The position numbers and the translations under genes were made by a program. A DNA stretch of 64,000 nt from Endotrypanum monterogeii (Eukaryota > Euglenozoa > Kinetoplastea > Trypanosomatida > Trypanosomatidae), in assembly GCA_000333855.2 (NCBI GenBank), contig CM007318.1, positions 791,159-855,158 on the forward strand. Reading direction: 5' to 3'. Shown in pieces: positions 21,103 to 32,789 of the stretch. The notes beneath the pieces were generated by a model. It was not told where the DNA came from, did not search any database, and saw only the letters and a list, made by a program, of their open reading frames with translations. The number at the start of each line of letters is the position of its first letter. The stretch's first letter is position 1.

Positions 21103-21666
21103 TCACGTGATATTTGCTCCGCCATAACGCGGGTATGACGACCAGTCGAGCGCCGTCGTCCCATCAAGCGTGCGCTGCAAGGCATGCTGCCGTACGGCAT
21201 CCTCGTATTCGCGCTCCTTTGTCAGGATGCTCTGCATGGTATCGTGCATCAGTAGACATTCCATCATCTCCCACTCCTCGAGGTCAGCGCGGTTCTCCGA
21301 CTCCCACAGCTTCAGCATATTCTCATCGGTCTTGGAAGTAGCGGAGAGCGCAAGTCTCTCATAGAGCGTCTCCAAAGATTCACCAAGGGGAAGCACAGAG
21401 ACCGTTGTCCCTGCTCGGTACTGGTACGCGTAGTTTTTGGAGCGCACCTGTGGGGTAATGGCGTTGGCGACTCTCCTCGCATCTTCCCGCGCTACGATTG
21501 CCTTCATTTCATCAGCCCACTTGGAGCAGAGATACGACCATGCCATCTCCTCCAACTCGCGCCTGCCCTTGCGCTTGCCCCACTCCCTGCGTATAAGTGC
21601 GCACCGCGCAGCGTATTCGGATTGCTCCTCGGAGCGCGGTGTAGCGGACTTCGCACTAAGCGCCAT
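21103..21666 (-). CDS. hypothetical protein, 187 residues
   Basis: Not recognised. The upstream open frame to 21828 is leader sequence interrupted by a strong splice acceptor at 21760; the first ATG after it is at 21666. The protein is charged and largely helical (many Arg/Glu/Trp: REWGKRKGRREL, then a Trp-Glu-Ser-Glu and a Glu-Glu-Trp-Glu-Met-Met region). It has a short Tyr/Gln-rich centre and ends in a Tyr/Gly-rich tail. There is no membrane segment, no cysteine pattern and no signal peptide. Codon composition and the well-placed acceptor support a real gene. It might be a small structural or mitochondrial-complex protein, but this is a guess. Confidence 0.8.
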   Translation of the reverse strand: MALSAKSATPRSEEQSEYAARCALIRREWGKRKGRRELEEMAWSYLCSKWADEMKAIVAREDARRVANAITPQVRSKNYAYQYRAGTTVSVLPLGESLETLYERLALSATSKTDENMLKLWESENRADLEEWEMMECLLMHDTMQSILTKEREYEDAVRQHALQRTLDGTTALDWSSYPRYGGANIT

Positions 21667-21759
21667 CTCAAGGTATATGTCGCTGACGCTTCCTAGACGT
21701 GTGTGCGCTCTGTGCGACGGAATTGTCAGACCTTGGCCCCCACCCTTTTTTTTAAAGGT

Positions 21760-21787
21760 CTGAGAAACACAGAGGAAAGCAAAAACA
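21760..21787 (-). promoter_or_regulatory. candidate spliced-leader acceptor for the 187-aa gene
   Basis: A T/C-rich minus-strand tract ends in TTTCTCAG (AG at 21760-21761). It gives a 93-base leader with no ATG before 21666. Confidence 0.7.
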
Positions 21788-22543
21788 TATACATCGGGAA
21801 AACGATGTGTAGGTTGGCAGCGGGGCAAAAAAAAAAAAAGAAGAGAGACGAGATGAGGGGAAACATTTCTGACATAGAGTGTAATAGCAGAACATGAGAA
21901 ATATGCCGTAGCCAGTGGTGTGCTTCACGCGGTGGAGCAACATAAGCAGAGCCAGTGGCAGGAGGGAGTAGAGGGTCACTGGGTGCAACAGATGAGTCGG
22001 ACGGATTCTCTGTTAGTAACCCCGACTTCGTTACGACCCCAGCATTATCCCCGGGAGGGGATAATTTGCACTTTGTGGCATTAAAAAAAAAAAAACCTTC
22101 CGCACTGTGCGTATGTGTGTTTGTGTGTGTGTGTGTATTTTTGCTTGAAAAATATCGGCTACGCTATTGTAGACGATCTGGAAGAAAACATTTTGACATT
22201 CGGCTCTGAGGTGAAGCAACACACGCAAAGACAAAGCGAAGGAAAGCTGGAAATGACCCGAGAACAACGAAAAGAAATAAGAAAAATCGAGCGGACGTAC
22301 TCCATAAGTGGGAGAAGGGATGGAGAAGGGGGTCAAGTGAGGCGACCAACACGGAAACAAACAAACCAAAACTAACGCGGCGCACACGTAGATGAACAAA
22401 CCGCCACAAAATTAGAGGAGAAAAACACGAACATACAGAAAAGGCGACAAATGACGACGAGGTTATACACGGACATAAACATGGAAATCACCAACAGAAA
22501 AAGAAATCCTCACAACAGCGCAAAGATGCACAGACACAGAGAT

Positions 22544-22574
<31 letters not shown>

Positions 22575-23099
22575 ATGACCTCGCAATGAGGGTGCCGCAT
22601 CAAATCATCCTATATGGGAAAAAAGCAGAGAATCACAAAAAAAAAAGTGTCTAAGAGAGGAGAAAAATGAGACGTGTCGCTGAACAACAAAACAAAAATG
22701 TGAGCATGCACGTGACACTCATGGACAACATATCAAAGGACTAAAAGTGGTCGTTAAAATAAATGGAGGAAGTACGATACAGCGCGAGCAGTTGGGGAAA
22801 AACATGGAGACAAGTCGCTCACGGCCCGTGGGGAAGAGGTGGAGACAAAAAAAAAAGCGCTCAACACCAGATGATGCGGTGGAGCGTGCGCGACGTCAAG
22901 CACGAAAAAAAACATATTGGCGCTTATAAACACACTGCTCAAAGACGGAAAAGATAATACGCACAAGCGAAGACAGGCACCCTGGGGTGCCACTACACGC
23001 GACGGTAACGTGTTGACCAGTCACGCTGAGATTTTTTTTTCCAATTACCTCAACGTACTTAGCACACTACATACCACGCGCTACCCCCACCCACGATTG

Positions 23100-23550
23100 T
23101 AGGTCTTCTTGGTGGAGTTGATCACGCCGTGTAAGGCAGCGGCAGGTTGTTGCTGGGGAAATAATGCAGAACTATGCCACACGAGAATTTTATTTTAAGC
23201 TTGACCAACGACCTGCTTCGCAAGTTAATCCACGACCGCCTTCACGATACCGGACCTCCCACGCGTTGCATCACTCACGGGTGCCAATGAGTCGACCGCA
23301 AATGTGCAGTGAGGACAGTATGAAACTCATTTGAGTCACTTTGACCCTTTCCATTTGATGCCGGTGATACAAACCGACGTTGTCGCTGGAGGCCAATAAA
23401 ACGTAATGTCACTCACGAAATTACCCTCCAGTAACCCTGGGGGAGCTTGTCGCCCCGAATCCCTTCGGTACAGCTCCCTCTCGGCCCTGTCAAGGCTGCA
23501 AGCAGCCCGGTATTGAAAAGCAGCGCAGCGGCAACCTAACCTTTTCACAA
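23100..23550. other. structured GC-rich island, possible non-coding RNA or retroposon remnant
   Basis: Non-coding block of mixed composition amid low-complexity DNA. Between 23428 and 23507 there are three consecutive hairpins. CCAG/CTGG lies at 23428-23440. A large hairpin at 23441-23478 has a 9-bp outer stem with one bulge and a perfect CCGAA/TTCGG inner stem. GGCTGC/GCAGCC lies at 23494-23507. The only minus frame across it (23336-23548) begins with GTG and is short. I do not recognise 7SL, U-snRNA, tRNA or RNase P signatures. Kinetoplastid H/ACA-like RNAs are single hairpins with an internal pocket, so that class is one option; a SIDER-type degenerate retroposon is another. Confidence 0.4.
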
Positions 23551-24112
23551 AAAAAATGAGCAGGGAGACCCCCTCCCTCGCCCCTCCCCCGCTCCTACTC
23601 TCTCTAAGATACCATCCCTCACGTCGAGATGCCTTCCCCGATCAGCAGAGAACGTGCAGAGAGTTGGGGGGAAAAAAGGGCAAACTAAAAGTGCCCTATC
23701 TCAGGAGAGCAACGAAGCTGAGACAGTCAGCTGCCCCGATCGGGGGACAAGGACATCCAACGACTTCTCCCCCGCCCTGCCGCTGCTGCTGCTGCTGCTG
23801 CTGGACCAATTTATTCCATTGCATTTTTTTTCTGGTTTTGCTGGGAGGTGGCCCTGGCGGTAATATGAGTGAGAATATGAAAGAGAAAATGCAATAGCCC
23901 TCGAATGCAGGAAGTGGTGGAGGGGGTGAGGAAGGGGGGGGGGGGGGGGGGCTCCGCATACAGGAAATCTACAGATCACGAGACCTCCTCTTGCGCTTTT
24001 TTTTTTCTCATCGACAAAAAGCGAGTATCACAGAAAGCAACGACTCGAGAAAAAATAGTAATAATGTATACATTTCTACGCAGACGCACATACTCCCTCC
24101 TAGATGTTACCT

Positions 24113-25399
24113 CTAACTCGTGCTGGTCGAAGGCACTGATGAGAGAAGCTCGCGTGTGCGCTCCCGCAGCGAGAGGCTGTTTATCGCCAGCGCACCGGTG
24201 TGGTCAAGCGATACACTCCTGCAACTCGTAGCGGAGCTGTCATCAAATGATGATAATGAAATGCCGTCGCTGGAGTTTGCCTTCTCCTCAGACAAACGAA
24301 CTCGTGCCTTCTCCAGCTCCTCTTTCATTTTGGAGGCACGGGCTCGGTCAAGGAATGTCGCCTCCTGGACTGCACGCAGCTTAGCTGTCAGTACCGCACA
24401 CTGTTTTTCTGTCGTGGAGGTCCGCTGCATAGTGGCGGCCTGCTCCAGCAACAACTGGTTGAGCTTGCGCTCGAGCCTCAACACCGATTGATGAGTCTCA
24501 GAGGAATTTGTGGAACATGGGTTGAGCTCAGCAGAGCGTGGTGTTGTCGACGTACTGATGCGGCCGCTGGTGCTGTTTGTGTTACTGCGCGACGTGCTCA
24601 CATTAGGGATTTCCTGGGGTATCTTTTGCGGATTAGAGAGGGGTGTGGGTATTTTGGCTAACTGGTGGACAGCGGCGGCGGTCGCGCCCTCCTGCAGAGA
24701 CTTCTCCGTCGACGCTACGCTTTGGTGAGGGGGGGGAGTAGTATCCACTGTCCGCCGGGGCGTAAAAGTAGGGGACCTGGGCAAAACCGATGGTGCCACA
24801 TCAACGTGCCTCTCTCCGGTAACGATACCCGAATCGAGCGGGCTCGCCTGCGAGTGAGCAATGACGGAAGACTCAGTGCTAGAAAACGCCCCGCCGCCAC
24901 GCAGCACGCTAAGGCGTGTGGCGAGTACGTTGAGGTATTTCTGTCGTTCGGCCATGAGCTCCTGCTCTACTGCCGTCTTTTTGCGCGCCACATCGAGAAG
25001 CTTGCGCTGCAAATCCATCAGGAGATATTCCTGACGCTCCTCCAGTGCATTCTCAACCTCGGTCTGCTGGGCACGCATCTCCTTGATTCGATTACTCAGC
25101 AACTCTGCCTCACTCTCCTCCTCTTTTATGAGGCCCTCATAATGCTGCACCTCTTTTTCCGCACCATCAAGGCAGCGGAACAGTTGATTTGACACATTCT
25201 CCTCCTTCATTTCAGCCCTCAGTACCGCGCGCACGGACTCCTCGCGCAGCGTCTCGATCCTCCGGAGGAGATGCGACTCCTCCATTGACAAGAAATAGCC
25301 TGCATTTTTCATAGACACATACTCGCGCTGCAGTTGATCTGTGGACATCTCGTGCACCGGCACCATTACGTCCGCTCGGTTAGCGGCAAGCGTGGCCAT
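24113..25399 (-). CDS. coiled-coil protein with CCDC6-like repeats
   Basis: A 428-residue protein beginning at the ATG at 25399, only 24 bases after a very strong splice acceptor. Residues about 18-165 form a long coiled coil made of repeats about 29 residues apart. Each has a Glu-rich lead (EEN, EAE, QEY, QKY) followed by a hydrophobic SNQLF/SNRI/LQRKL/ATRL block. The same periodic pattern occurs in CCDC6 (DUF2046). Residues about 170-300 are Ser/Thr/Pro-rich and probably disordered. A second coiled coil spans about 305-370, followed by a Ser-rich tail. The function is unknown; a cytoskeletal or scaffold role is likely from the architecture. Assignment to the CCDC6 group rests on repeat pattern, not on full alignment. 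Confidence 0.78.
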   Translation of the reverse strand: MATLAANRADVMVPVHEMSTDQLQREYVSMKNAGYFLSMEESHLLRRIETLREESVRAVLRAEMKEENVSNQLFRCLDGAEKEVQHYEGLIKEEESEAELLSNRIKEMRAQQTEVENALEERQEYLLMDLQRKLLDVARKKTAVEQELMAERQKYLNVLATRLSVLRGGGAFSSTESSVIAHSQASPLDSGIVTGERHVDVAPSVLPRSPTFTPRRTVDTTPPPHQSVASTEKSLQEGATAAAVHQLAKIPTPLSNPQKIPQEIPNVSTSRSNTNSTSGRISTSTTPRSAELNPCSTNSSETHQSVLRLERKLNQLLLEQAATMQRTSTTEKQCAVLTAKLRAVQEATFLDRARASKMKEELEKARVRLSEEKANSSDGISLSSFDDSSATSCRSVSLDHTGALAINSLSLRERTRELLSSVPSTSTS

Positions 25400-25423
25400 G
25401 ACTCGTAGCCCCCCTCCCCGAAA

Positions 25424-25457
25424 CTGAAAGGGAGAGAGGAGAAAGCGGGAAAGATGA
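25424..25457 (-). promoter_or_regulatory. candidate spliced-leader acceptor for CCDC6-like gene
   Basis: About 30 almost pure C/T residues on the minus strand end in TTTCAG (AG at 25424-25425). The leader is only 24 bases. Confidence 0.75.
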
Positions 25458-25722
25458 GTGTAAACTTTTCTTTAATTTTCGGCTGAGACCTGCTCAAAGA
25501 AAAAAAAAACACACATCAACATACGCAGAGAGACAAATACTACACACAAAAAAAGCTCTTTTTTTTTCTTATAATCTGAAAAGCTGACTGACAACAACCA
25601 AGGAGGGGGTGCGGTGGAGAACAGATTAAGAGGGAATGGTGAGGGTTATGCGCATAGGAATTCTCTTTGTCCCGAACCCCCGGCCCTCAAATATTCAGTC
25701 ACCACGTACAGTACTCGTAAAC

Positions 25723-25764
25723 GTATATATATATATATTGTGTGTGTGTGTGTGTGTGTGTGTG
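25723..25764. repeat. (TA)n(TG)n composite microsatellite
   Basis: About eight TA units followed by about 13 TG units. Confidence 0.95.
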
Positions 25765-26669
25765 CGTACGGATGTATGGGAACACGTATTTCCAGGATGA
25801 GTTGTACAGATTGAGTGTAATGTTCCCCCAAAAGGTTTTGTGGTGGTTTTTCGTAGCTTGGTCGCTTAGACGTACATAAAGCAACACGCACACACACTAA
25901 TGATGGGTGGTATGTTGATAAACGCTCGCTTGAAGTATATATATATATAGGGAGAAAAAAACAAAAACGTGAAAGAATGGCAAAGTATCTGAAATTGGGC
26001 GCCCCTCTTCCTGTAATTCTTACCTGAGGACGATGGAACTGTTAAACTATACAAAAAGTCAATGTCAAAAAAAAAAAATGTGAAGTCAAGAAAAAATTGA
26101 GTCTGTAGCACGAAAAAAAAGGGGGGCAAGAACGGAAGAGGGCAGAAAAAAAAAAGGTGGGGAAGGGTGAGGGTGATGGAGCAAGCCCCAGCAGTGATGC
26201 ACGCGTTGCTTCGCCGAGCGTACACGTATTTTTTTTTGATGAAAAAAACGTAAGACGAGCACTATAACCGGAAGGAAAGAAAGAAATCTTGAAAAAAAAA
26301 GGGGGGAACGGGCAAACGCGCTAAAAAAGAAACAAGAATGTTCACCTCACATCAAACGTAAAAAAAGAGCTTATAATAAAAATAATGATAATAATAATAC
26401 GAAAAATTACAGGAAAGGGTCAGCAAAATCGATTGCAGTAGTTGAAGAGGCAGAAAAAAGAAAAAAGTGGGAAAAGCAGAAGACAGAGAATTGAATCAAA
26501 AAAAAACAAGCCAACAACAAACTAAACACAAGCTTTGCTGCTGCTTGTGGGGGTCGTGGTGGTGGTACGTCTTTTTTTTTTAATTTTTCGTGATGCCACT
26601 GAGAAATTGGGTGGAGGCCAACGAGATACGAATCCTAAGGCAGGGTAGGTAACGCACGCATGGCATACA

Positions 26670-26672
<3 letters not shown>

Positions 26673-26715
<43 letters not shown>
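26673..26715. repeat. (TA)21 microsatellite
   Basis: Uninterrupted TA run of about 43 bases. Confidence 0.95.
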
Positions 26716-26716
<1 letters not shown>

Positions 26717-27567
26717 GTATATGGGGGAAGAGGGTTTGAGTGGGTGTGAAGAAAGAAAGAGTGCATTGAAGGGAAGGAAAGCCAGCGTAAAAGTTAATAT
26801 AGAAAGGGGAAAGGAAGAGGAGAGACTAGTGAGCAAGGCACGAATCGCAGATGTCAATCAAAAACATAAACATACGCTGGAACAGTCGCCCGAGCATCTC
26901 CTTCATGAAACCGTATGGTTTAAGGAAAGCCTACGCGAATGGATACTCTCCGCAGATCAGAGAACGCGCCTCACTCACGTCAGTAGAAAGCGTGATAAGA
27001 TCTTTACGCAGATAGGCACACACACAAGGCACGAATCGTTTTTTTTTTATTATGGGTGGGATCACCAGCTGTCAGGCGACGAGGCCGATGTGGCGTGTGG
27101 TGATACGCATCTATAGGAATGGCTGTGTTTTCATGGAGGGAATCTCTTCTCCCTCCCTCTCCTCCCTCCTCATGCTCACACAGATGTCGCCAGGAACCCT
27201 CTGTAGCAGTCCAAGTATGTCGCAAAAGCGAGATAGCGCGCCACGCAACAGAAAAGTGAGCGGTGAACCTGCGCTGTAGTGCAGAAAAGAGGAGCAGAAA
27301 AAAAAAACAGAAAGCCCCGTCCCCCCCCCACCCCCCTCTTCCCGCTCTCTTTCTCAACCACACAAGAGACACAGTACCGAAAGAAATTCCTCTCGGGGGG
27401 GGGGGGAATAATAATAACAAGCCTCTGCGAATCAACTATGAATAGGAGCTTTGCCTCTCCTTTTTCGTCATGTTTCTCGAGTAAATACATGAGGAGCTGA
27501 CCAAAGGAAAATGAAGAAGAGACTCTGATAAGGAAGTCCCGCCAAGGTCTCGTAGGAGTCCCCCTCC

Positions 27568-28650
27568 TCAAAATCTTAGGGTTGCCTGACGCAAACCAGA
27601 CCCAGGTTGCGGATGTAGAGCCGAACGCTGCCCAGCTGCCCCGCTAACGCGCGCATGGGGTACTGTTGACCGTGCTGCAACTGGGGGCGATTGGTGGGTA
27701 TCTACTGCCACGTCTCCTCCTGAGCGGCTGTGCACGGATCGGCTACGCACAAGTGGCTCTCCGTGGGGCTTTGTGATGTCGATTTTACCAGACATAGCCG
27801 GAGAGTGTTTCTGGCTGCCGACCACGATCGGTTTACCAGCCCTGAGCGAGCCAGAAGAAGATGTAGTCACTGGCGGCACCACCTCTGACAAAAAAGAAAA
27901 CCGATCGAGGAGCTGAACAACGCGGGCGACATCCTCGTAGGTTACAGTCTTGCGATGCCGCCGGGTTGCCTCTGCTGCAGCCATCTTGACGAGATCACGC
28001 ATCAAGAGCGCCACGGCCTCACACGCAGCCGCTGTGGCATCTTTCGAGATAATGGCGGAGCTCCCTTCGTACTTGAGCAACTCTTTCACACGACTGTGGG
28101 CAAACGCACTCAAATAAGTTGAAACGCTCCCGGAGTCACCGCCTTGATTACCCGAAGACGTATCCTGTGAAGCCTCCGCGCTGACTGCTCCTTCCTCGCC
28201 CTCCTCGTCCTCGTCGTGTTCGACCGCTTCGAATCCATCATCAACGTCTTCGCCATCTGTTTGGGTAAGAAAGGGGTCTACAGCGAACTTGACGTTCCCT
28301 TGGTCCTCCTCGTCGGCTGAAACAGAACACAGTGCGGACTGGCCCCGAATTATATGCAGAGCGACACCCTCAGATGCATCGTCCTCTGGAAGATGAACGG
28401 CCGATCGCTCGCCGCTGTCTCGCACAGAGAGTTGGCAGCCTTCAGACCGCCCGGGTAAAGAAACAACCTGGTCCTCTTCGGCAATACCCTCCGACGACAC
28501 GGAAGAAGTAGGTGGTGATTTGGAAGACGCATAAGCAGCCAAACGAGGCACAAAAAAGGGAGACAATACCTCTTCCCTATCGTCCAACGTCAGGGCTGTC
28601 CCGAGTGTTTCGTCGTACGTCGCCTCATCAACGTCTTGATCGGTAGACAT
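27568..28650 (-). CDS. histone-fold protein of the CHRAC1/POLE4 (Dpb3) type
   Basis: A 360-residue protein; the ATG at 28650 lies 28 bases after a good acceptor. Residues about 186-260 form an HFD of the CBF/NF-Y group: SRVKELLKYEG, an Ala-rich central helix with LLMRDLVKMAAAEA, then KTVTYEDVARVV and FSFLSEVVPP. The K-T-x-T-Y-x-D-[LV]-A and F-x-FL-x-[DE]-[IV]-[LV]-P patterns correspond to CHRAC1 and Dpb3/POLE4. In other eukaryotes this fold pairs with POLE3/Dpb4 and serves DNA polymerase epsilon and ISWI-type remodellers. The N-terminal 185 residues are disordered, with a Glu/Asp cluster at about 133-153; the C-terminal 100 are basic and Ser-rich. Family members are usually 100-200 residues, so the extensions are unusual. 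It ends in QATLRF, a shortened PIP-box-like string. Confidence 0.78.
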   Translation of the reverse strand: MSTDQDVDEATYDETLGTALTLDDREEVLSPFFVPRLAAYASSKSPPTSSVSSEGIAEEDQVVSLPGRSEGCQLSVRDSGERSAVHLPEDDASEGVALHIIRGQSALCSVSADEEDQGNVKFAVDPFLTQTDGEDVDDGFEAVEHDEDEEGEEGAVSAEASQDTSSGNQGGDSGSVSTYLSAFAHSRVKELLKYEGSSAIISKDATAAACEAVALLMRDLVKMAAAEATRRHRKTVTYEDVARVVQLLDRFSFLSEVVPPVTTSSSGSLRAGKPIVVGSQKHSPAMSGKIDITKPHGEPLVRSRSVHSRSGGDVAVDTHQSPPVAARSTVPHARVSGAAGQRSALHPQPGSGLRQATLRF

Positions 28651-28678
28651 TCTGCTCTATGAATATACGAGATGAATT

Positions 28679-28705
28679 CTATGTTTAGAAGAAAAAAAGA
28701 CGGGT
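28679..28705 (-). promoter_or_regulatory. candidate spliced-leader acceptor for histone-fold gene
   Basis: Minus-strand CCGTCTTTTTTTCTTC tract followed by AAACATAG (AG at 28679-28680), 28 bases before the ATG. Confidence 0.65.
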
Positions 28706-31702
28706 GATGTACACCTAATGTTTTTTTTGTCTATGCGTCAAGAACACAGACTCCGGTGCGAGAGCGAGAGGGAGGGGGATTTGGAGGGAGTGGCGTCGGT
28801 TGCGAGGCACGCCAAGGGCGCGATCTGGGTGAAACGACAAGAAGGAAGCTAAAAAGTGAGATAAGAACAGATAAGGCATAAAGTGAATGCCCCTCTCACC
28901 ACCCTACAAAAAAAAAAAAACACCCCTCATCCATTGGCACATTATGCCAGTGCAAACTGATGTGCAAGAAAACCTCACCAATACTCGGGGGGGGGGGGAA
29001 GCTGAAGCATATCGTTATCCCGGCGGAGAGGGCAGAGAAGGATAAGAAGGTGGAGACCTTCCTGTTGGGGATTCTTGAGCGTGATAAGTCTCGGGTGGTA
29101 GTACCACATGGAAGCGGGGGAAAGAGACGGAGGCAAGAACGTACACACACACACACACACACATACTTTTGTAGGATAATGTTAACGGAAAAAAGTGACC
29201 AGTAGCTACAGAGCGCTGCGAGGTTCTACAAAGACGTCCGCGTTAGGCCCCCTCCTCTCTTGCACACAGAAGCGCACACACGCACACACATTTGGTGAGT
29301 ATTTCACTGTGTTGGTACCGACAACGGCTTGAAGACGACCGGTTCAGTGATGCTGTGTTGCTCCAGTATTCACATTCGGTTAGTGGGGGAAAGAGGAAGT
29401 CGAAAATATGCGGGGATATGGCAACAGAAAATGAAAGAGGACAGAGCAGAGATCTCAATAAACTCATCTACAAAAATAAAATGGCACATCGCCGAGAACA
29501 AAAGAAGATGACACAGCAGCCTTGCGCAAAAAAAAAAAAAGAAGTGCTTCGTCATACAAAGACAGAAAGAAAACAAAAACGGGTGAATCAGTCGGGTAAA
29601 ATCGAACACATTATAAATCGCGAGTGATCAACCCATTGCATAGAAAGAGGCGCACATGCACATCCCCACACAGAATCCGTGAGATCGACAAGGAGGAACA
29701 TAGCGAAAGGAATGACAGGAAAAACTAGGACTCCACCACAGGAGAGAGAGGCTAACCGCTACGAACAAAGAAAAATACGGCGTAAGCATCCACGCTCCCA
29801 GACACTGATACACAAAAATAAGACTTAAGGGGGAACACGAAAAAAAAAAATCTGGAGAAATAAATTGATCAGAAGATCTGAAGCTAGACTGACGTCATGA
29901 GGTTACAAATAGTCGACAGAGAGCAAGAAGCCACAGACCGCTCCCGCCCCGTTCGCCTCTCCCTCTCCATCAAAAAAAAAAAAAACAGACCTTAAGAGAG
30001 CAGAGGAGCACCAGCGAGTGTAAAAAAAAAAAAGTGAAACTCGTGCTGCAAGTCACACACACACACACACAAAAAAAAAAGGGATTAGTAGGAGGAAAAG
30101 ACATGTTAGCAACAGCAACAAATTAAAAAGAAAGAAAGACCTTCACACAGGAGTACAGAGTTCACCCACGTGAAGAAAACAAACAAAAAAGAGAATGAAA
30201 CACGGGGAACTACAAGAAGAAAAAAAAAAGGGACCGATATAGCATTGGAGCGCTCATGCGCTAGGAAGCTGTGTATCGGATAACAGCATATCAACTCGTG
30301 GAAGGGGGCAAAAAAGGTAAAAATGCACAAAAAGGTAAACACACGCGTAGAGGGGGGGGGGAGAAGCCTTAGAAAAAAAAAAAATGAGCCTCGGAGTACT
30401 AATTGCGGCGGTGGTGTAGGGCGATGCTAGAAGAAAAAAAGGGGGGGATCTAGATGAGAGAGTGCATGAAAGCGACTGACTTCACACGGGCCCTTCAGCA
30501 CCGAAATGTTGGGAAAGAGAACGTTATGAAGATACCGAAAAAAAAAAAAAGATCAAAGAGACAGACAAAAGAGCGGCGATCAGAAATGCGATAGGACAAA
30601 ATCTGAAACGCAATAATTACAGGAGAAAAGGCAACGCTCTCTACAATTGTTACAGTGCTACTGTGTTGATTGATGACCTGCGCATTTAAAAACTTCAGAG
30701 AAATGTTCGTGCTCAACACCTGCCCTTGAATGGCCCGCACTTCTATTCATGATATCTTCATATTTTTTGTGTTGGGGAAGGGGTGGGGGGATCAGCTATG
30801 AGTATTTATGTGTGTGTGTGTGTGTGCAAATGGCAGCGTGTATGAGCGCGCCGCAATTTTTTTTCAAGCTTGTCTTACTAAAAAAAAAACTCAATATTGT
30901 TTCAATCAAGCACACCGCTCCGCTTTCGTTCGCGACACTCACACGAAAAGCCTTCGAAATATGTGATATTTTTTCACTTCGTTATGCGGAGACTGGAAAG
31001 AGGGAGAAAAAAAAGGAGGAGGAGGAGGGAACGGACGTCTTTCCCTCGACTAACGCAAGACATCAACTCCGCATTGTTAACCCCCTCCCTCCGCCCTCTC
31101 CGGCTTGAGTGATCGAGTCCGCTCAAATCGTGGAAGACATCGCTTCTGCCTCAGACCAGAGGTGCTCTCACACACGCACCGTAACGCGCACGCAAACATC
31201 AAAAAAAAAAAAAAACTGAAGGAAAAAATACAACTCATAATGAAAATGCGAAGAGAAACGATGGGGAAGAATCTCTGTCCAAGAAAAGACAATTGATGGG
31301 AAAGAGGAGGAAACGCAGTGAAAATAATAATAATGGATAGGTGGAGAAGAGAAATGAAAAAAAAAAAAAATAGAAAAAAAAACGCATACACCCGAAAAAA
31401 AAAAGGGGGGGGCGTGAAGTGAGAGCAGATATATTGGAAGAATTTGAAGAGGAGGTAAAGTGAACAGTGGGTGAGAGAAGGTAAAAAAAAAATGAAGAAT
31501 ATGTGTTTAGTACAAATCAATATAAATTCAAAGTGTGTGTAAAAAAAAAAAAAAAGAGAGAAACAGTTGAAAAAAAGGGGGGAAGGAGGTGAGAGGAGAA
31601 ACAGTGTGATACGTAAAGTATATAAGGGGCGAAGTGGTTCCTCTTACTTTCTTTAGTGTGTGAGATAAAGAATCAACGCTACGAGACAAATGAAAGATTG
31701 AG

Positions 31703-31723
31703 TATATATATATATATATATAT
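31703..31723. repeat. (TA)10 microsatellite
   Basis: Uninterrupted TA run inside the long gene-free region. Confidence 0.9.
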
Positions 31724-32789
31724 GTACACGCGAAACGGGAGACTGCTGTCAATATCGGTGACAGCATTTTGGCACAAGTTTACGATTTGCATCTCCACAT
31801 GGAATATCAACTACTCTCTCTGGTAAAACCCCTATAACCCCTCCTTTCCCCCCTCCCCCAACACGACACACTGAAGTGGCCGCGTCAAAATTTATGTAGT
31901 ACACATATGCCTAACCCTAAGCGAGCAACCACACACACAATTTATTTGCAAGCGAAAAAGCGCGTCGGCCGTCGCCGAGGCAGCTCCCGCGGCTTTTTTT
32001 TCTTCTTCTCCATGCGCTTCCCTAACCCTCTACGTTTTGCCTCGGGAAATCAGGAGACAACATGCGCCCTAGAGTATCCCTATCCTTCTCCGCACCGCAC
32101 AGCCCTATGTATGGTTCATTCTCCTCCAAAGAAAAGCCTGACAGTAGATCTCCCCCTGAACATCCATAAAACTCCCACAGGAACAAGTCGGTGTTTTTTT
32201 TTAATGTCCTTGCACGATTGCGAGAAGTCTAAGATGAGCTTACGATGAATTTGAATAGAAAAAAGGGGGGAACGATCCACTCGCGTACATGTCGATCATA
32301 AAAAAGCTCAGCTCAGCTTAGTTGCGTACACACTTAACAACACGAGGAGTTGCTCTCTTGTGTCTCCCTGAAGAGAAGAGAGGGGGGACCGTGTGGGAGA
32401 CAAGAGATACAAAAGCACAGCCCATGTTCACAGAAGAAGCTAGTCTCCGCATAGTAGTATTGTCGAACACAGGAGCCACGACCTATTAACCACTCGACAG
32501 GATGAATAAAAACAATAAAAAATATATGTGTATGCGTCCTCTTACGAGGCAGACCTACGACGCAGACAGTGACTCCATTCTTTATGTGCCCCCAGAAGAA
32601 ACGATCACACACAAGAACAAAAAAAAAAAATCAAAGTCTGATATCAGCTTCAAACAGTTCACAAACTTTGACACTTTTAACAAAAGGGAAAAAAAGATGA
32701 GCACAAAAAACATCTGCAGACCTGCTGAATACCAGTGCACATCAGCGAACTTAACGAAATCACAAAAGAGCCTCTCAAGCATATCAACG

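Larger units (their letters stand above)
21667..24112. other. intergenic: 187-aa gene / CCDC6-like gene
   Basis: Upstream region of the 187-aa gene and 3' UTR of the coiled-coil gene. It carries TG and TA runs (22119-22137, 22549-22574), the hairpin-rich island at 23100-23550 (separate entry), a CTG-triplet run at 23782-23802 and an 18-base G run at 23933-23950. No supported coding region. Confidence 0.6.
25400..27567. other. intergenic: CCDC6-like gene / histone-fold gene
   Basis: Upstream region of the coiled-coil gene and 3' UTR of the histone-fold gene. It contains a TA/TG composite (25723-25764), a (TA)21 tract (26673-26715), G/C runs (27323-27345, 27395-27406) and many A tracts. No supported gene. 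Confidence 0.6.

Noticed and set aside
23336..23548. 70-codon minus frame across the hairpin island
   Set aside because: Begins with GTG and covers strong inverted repeats; better explained as non-coding.
31905..31925. Telomere-like CCTAACCCTAAG
   Set aside because: Fewer than two units in an internal region; chance.
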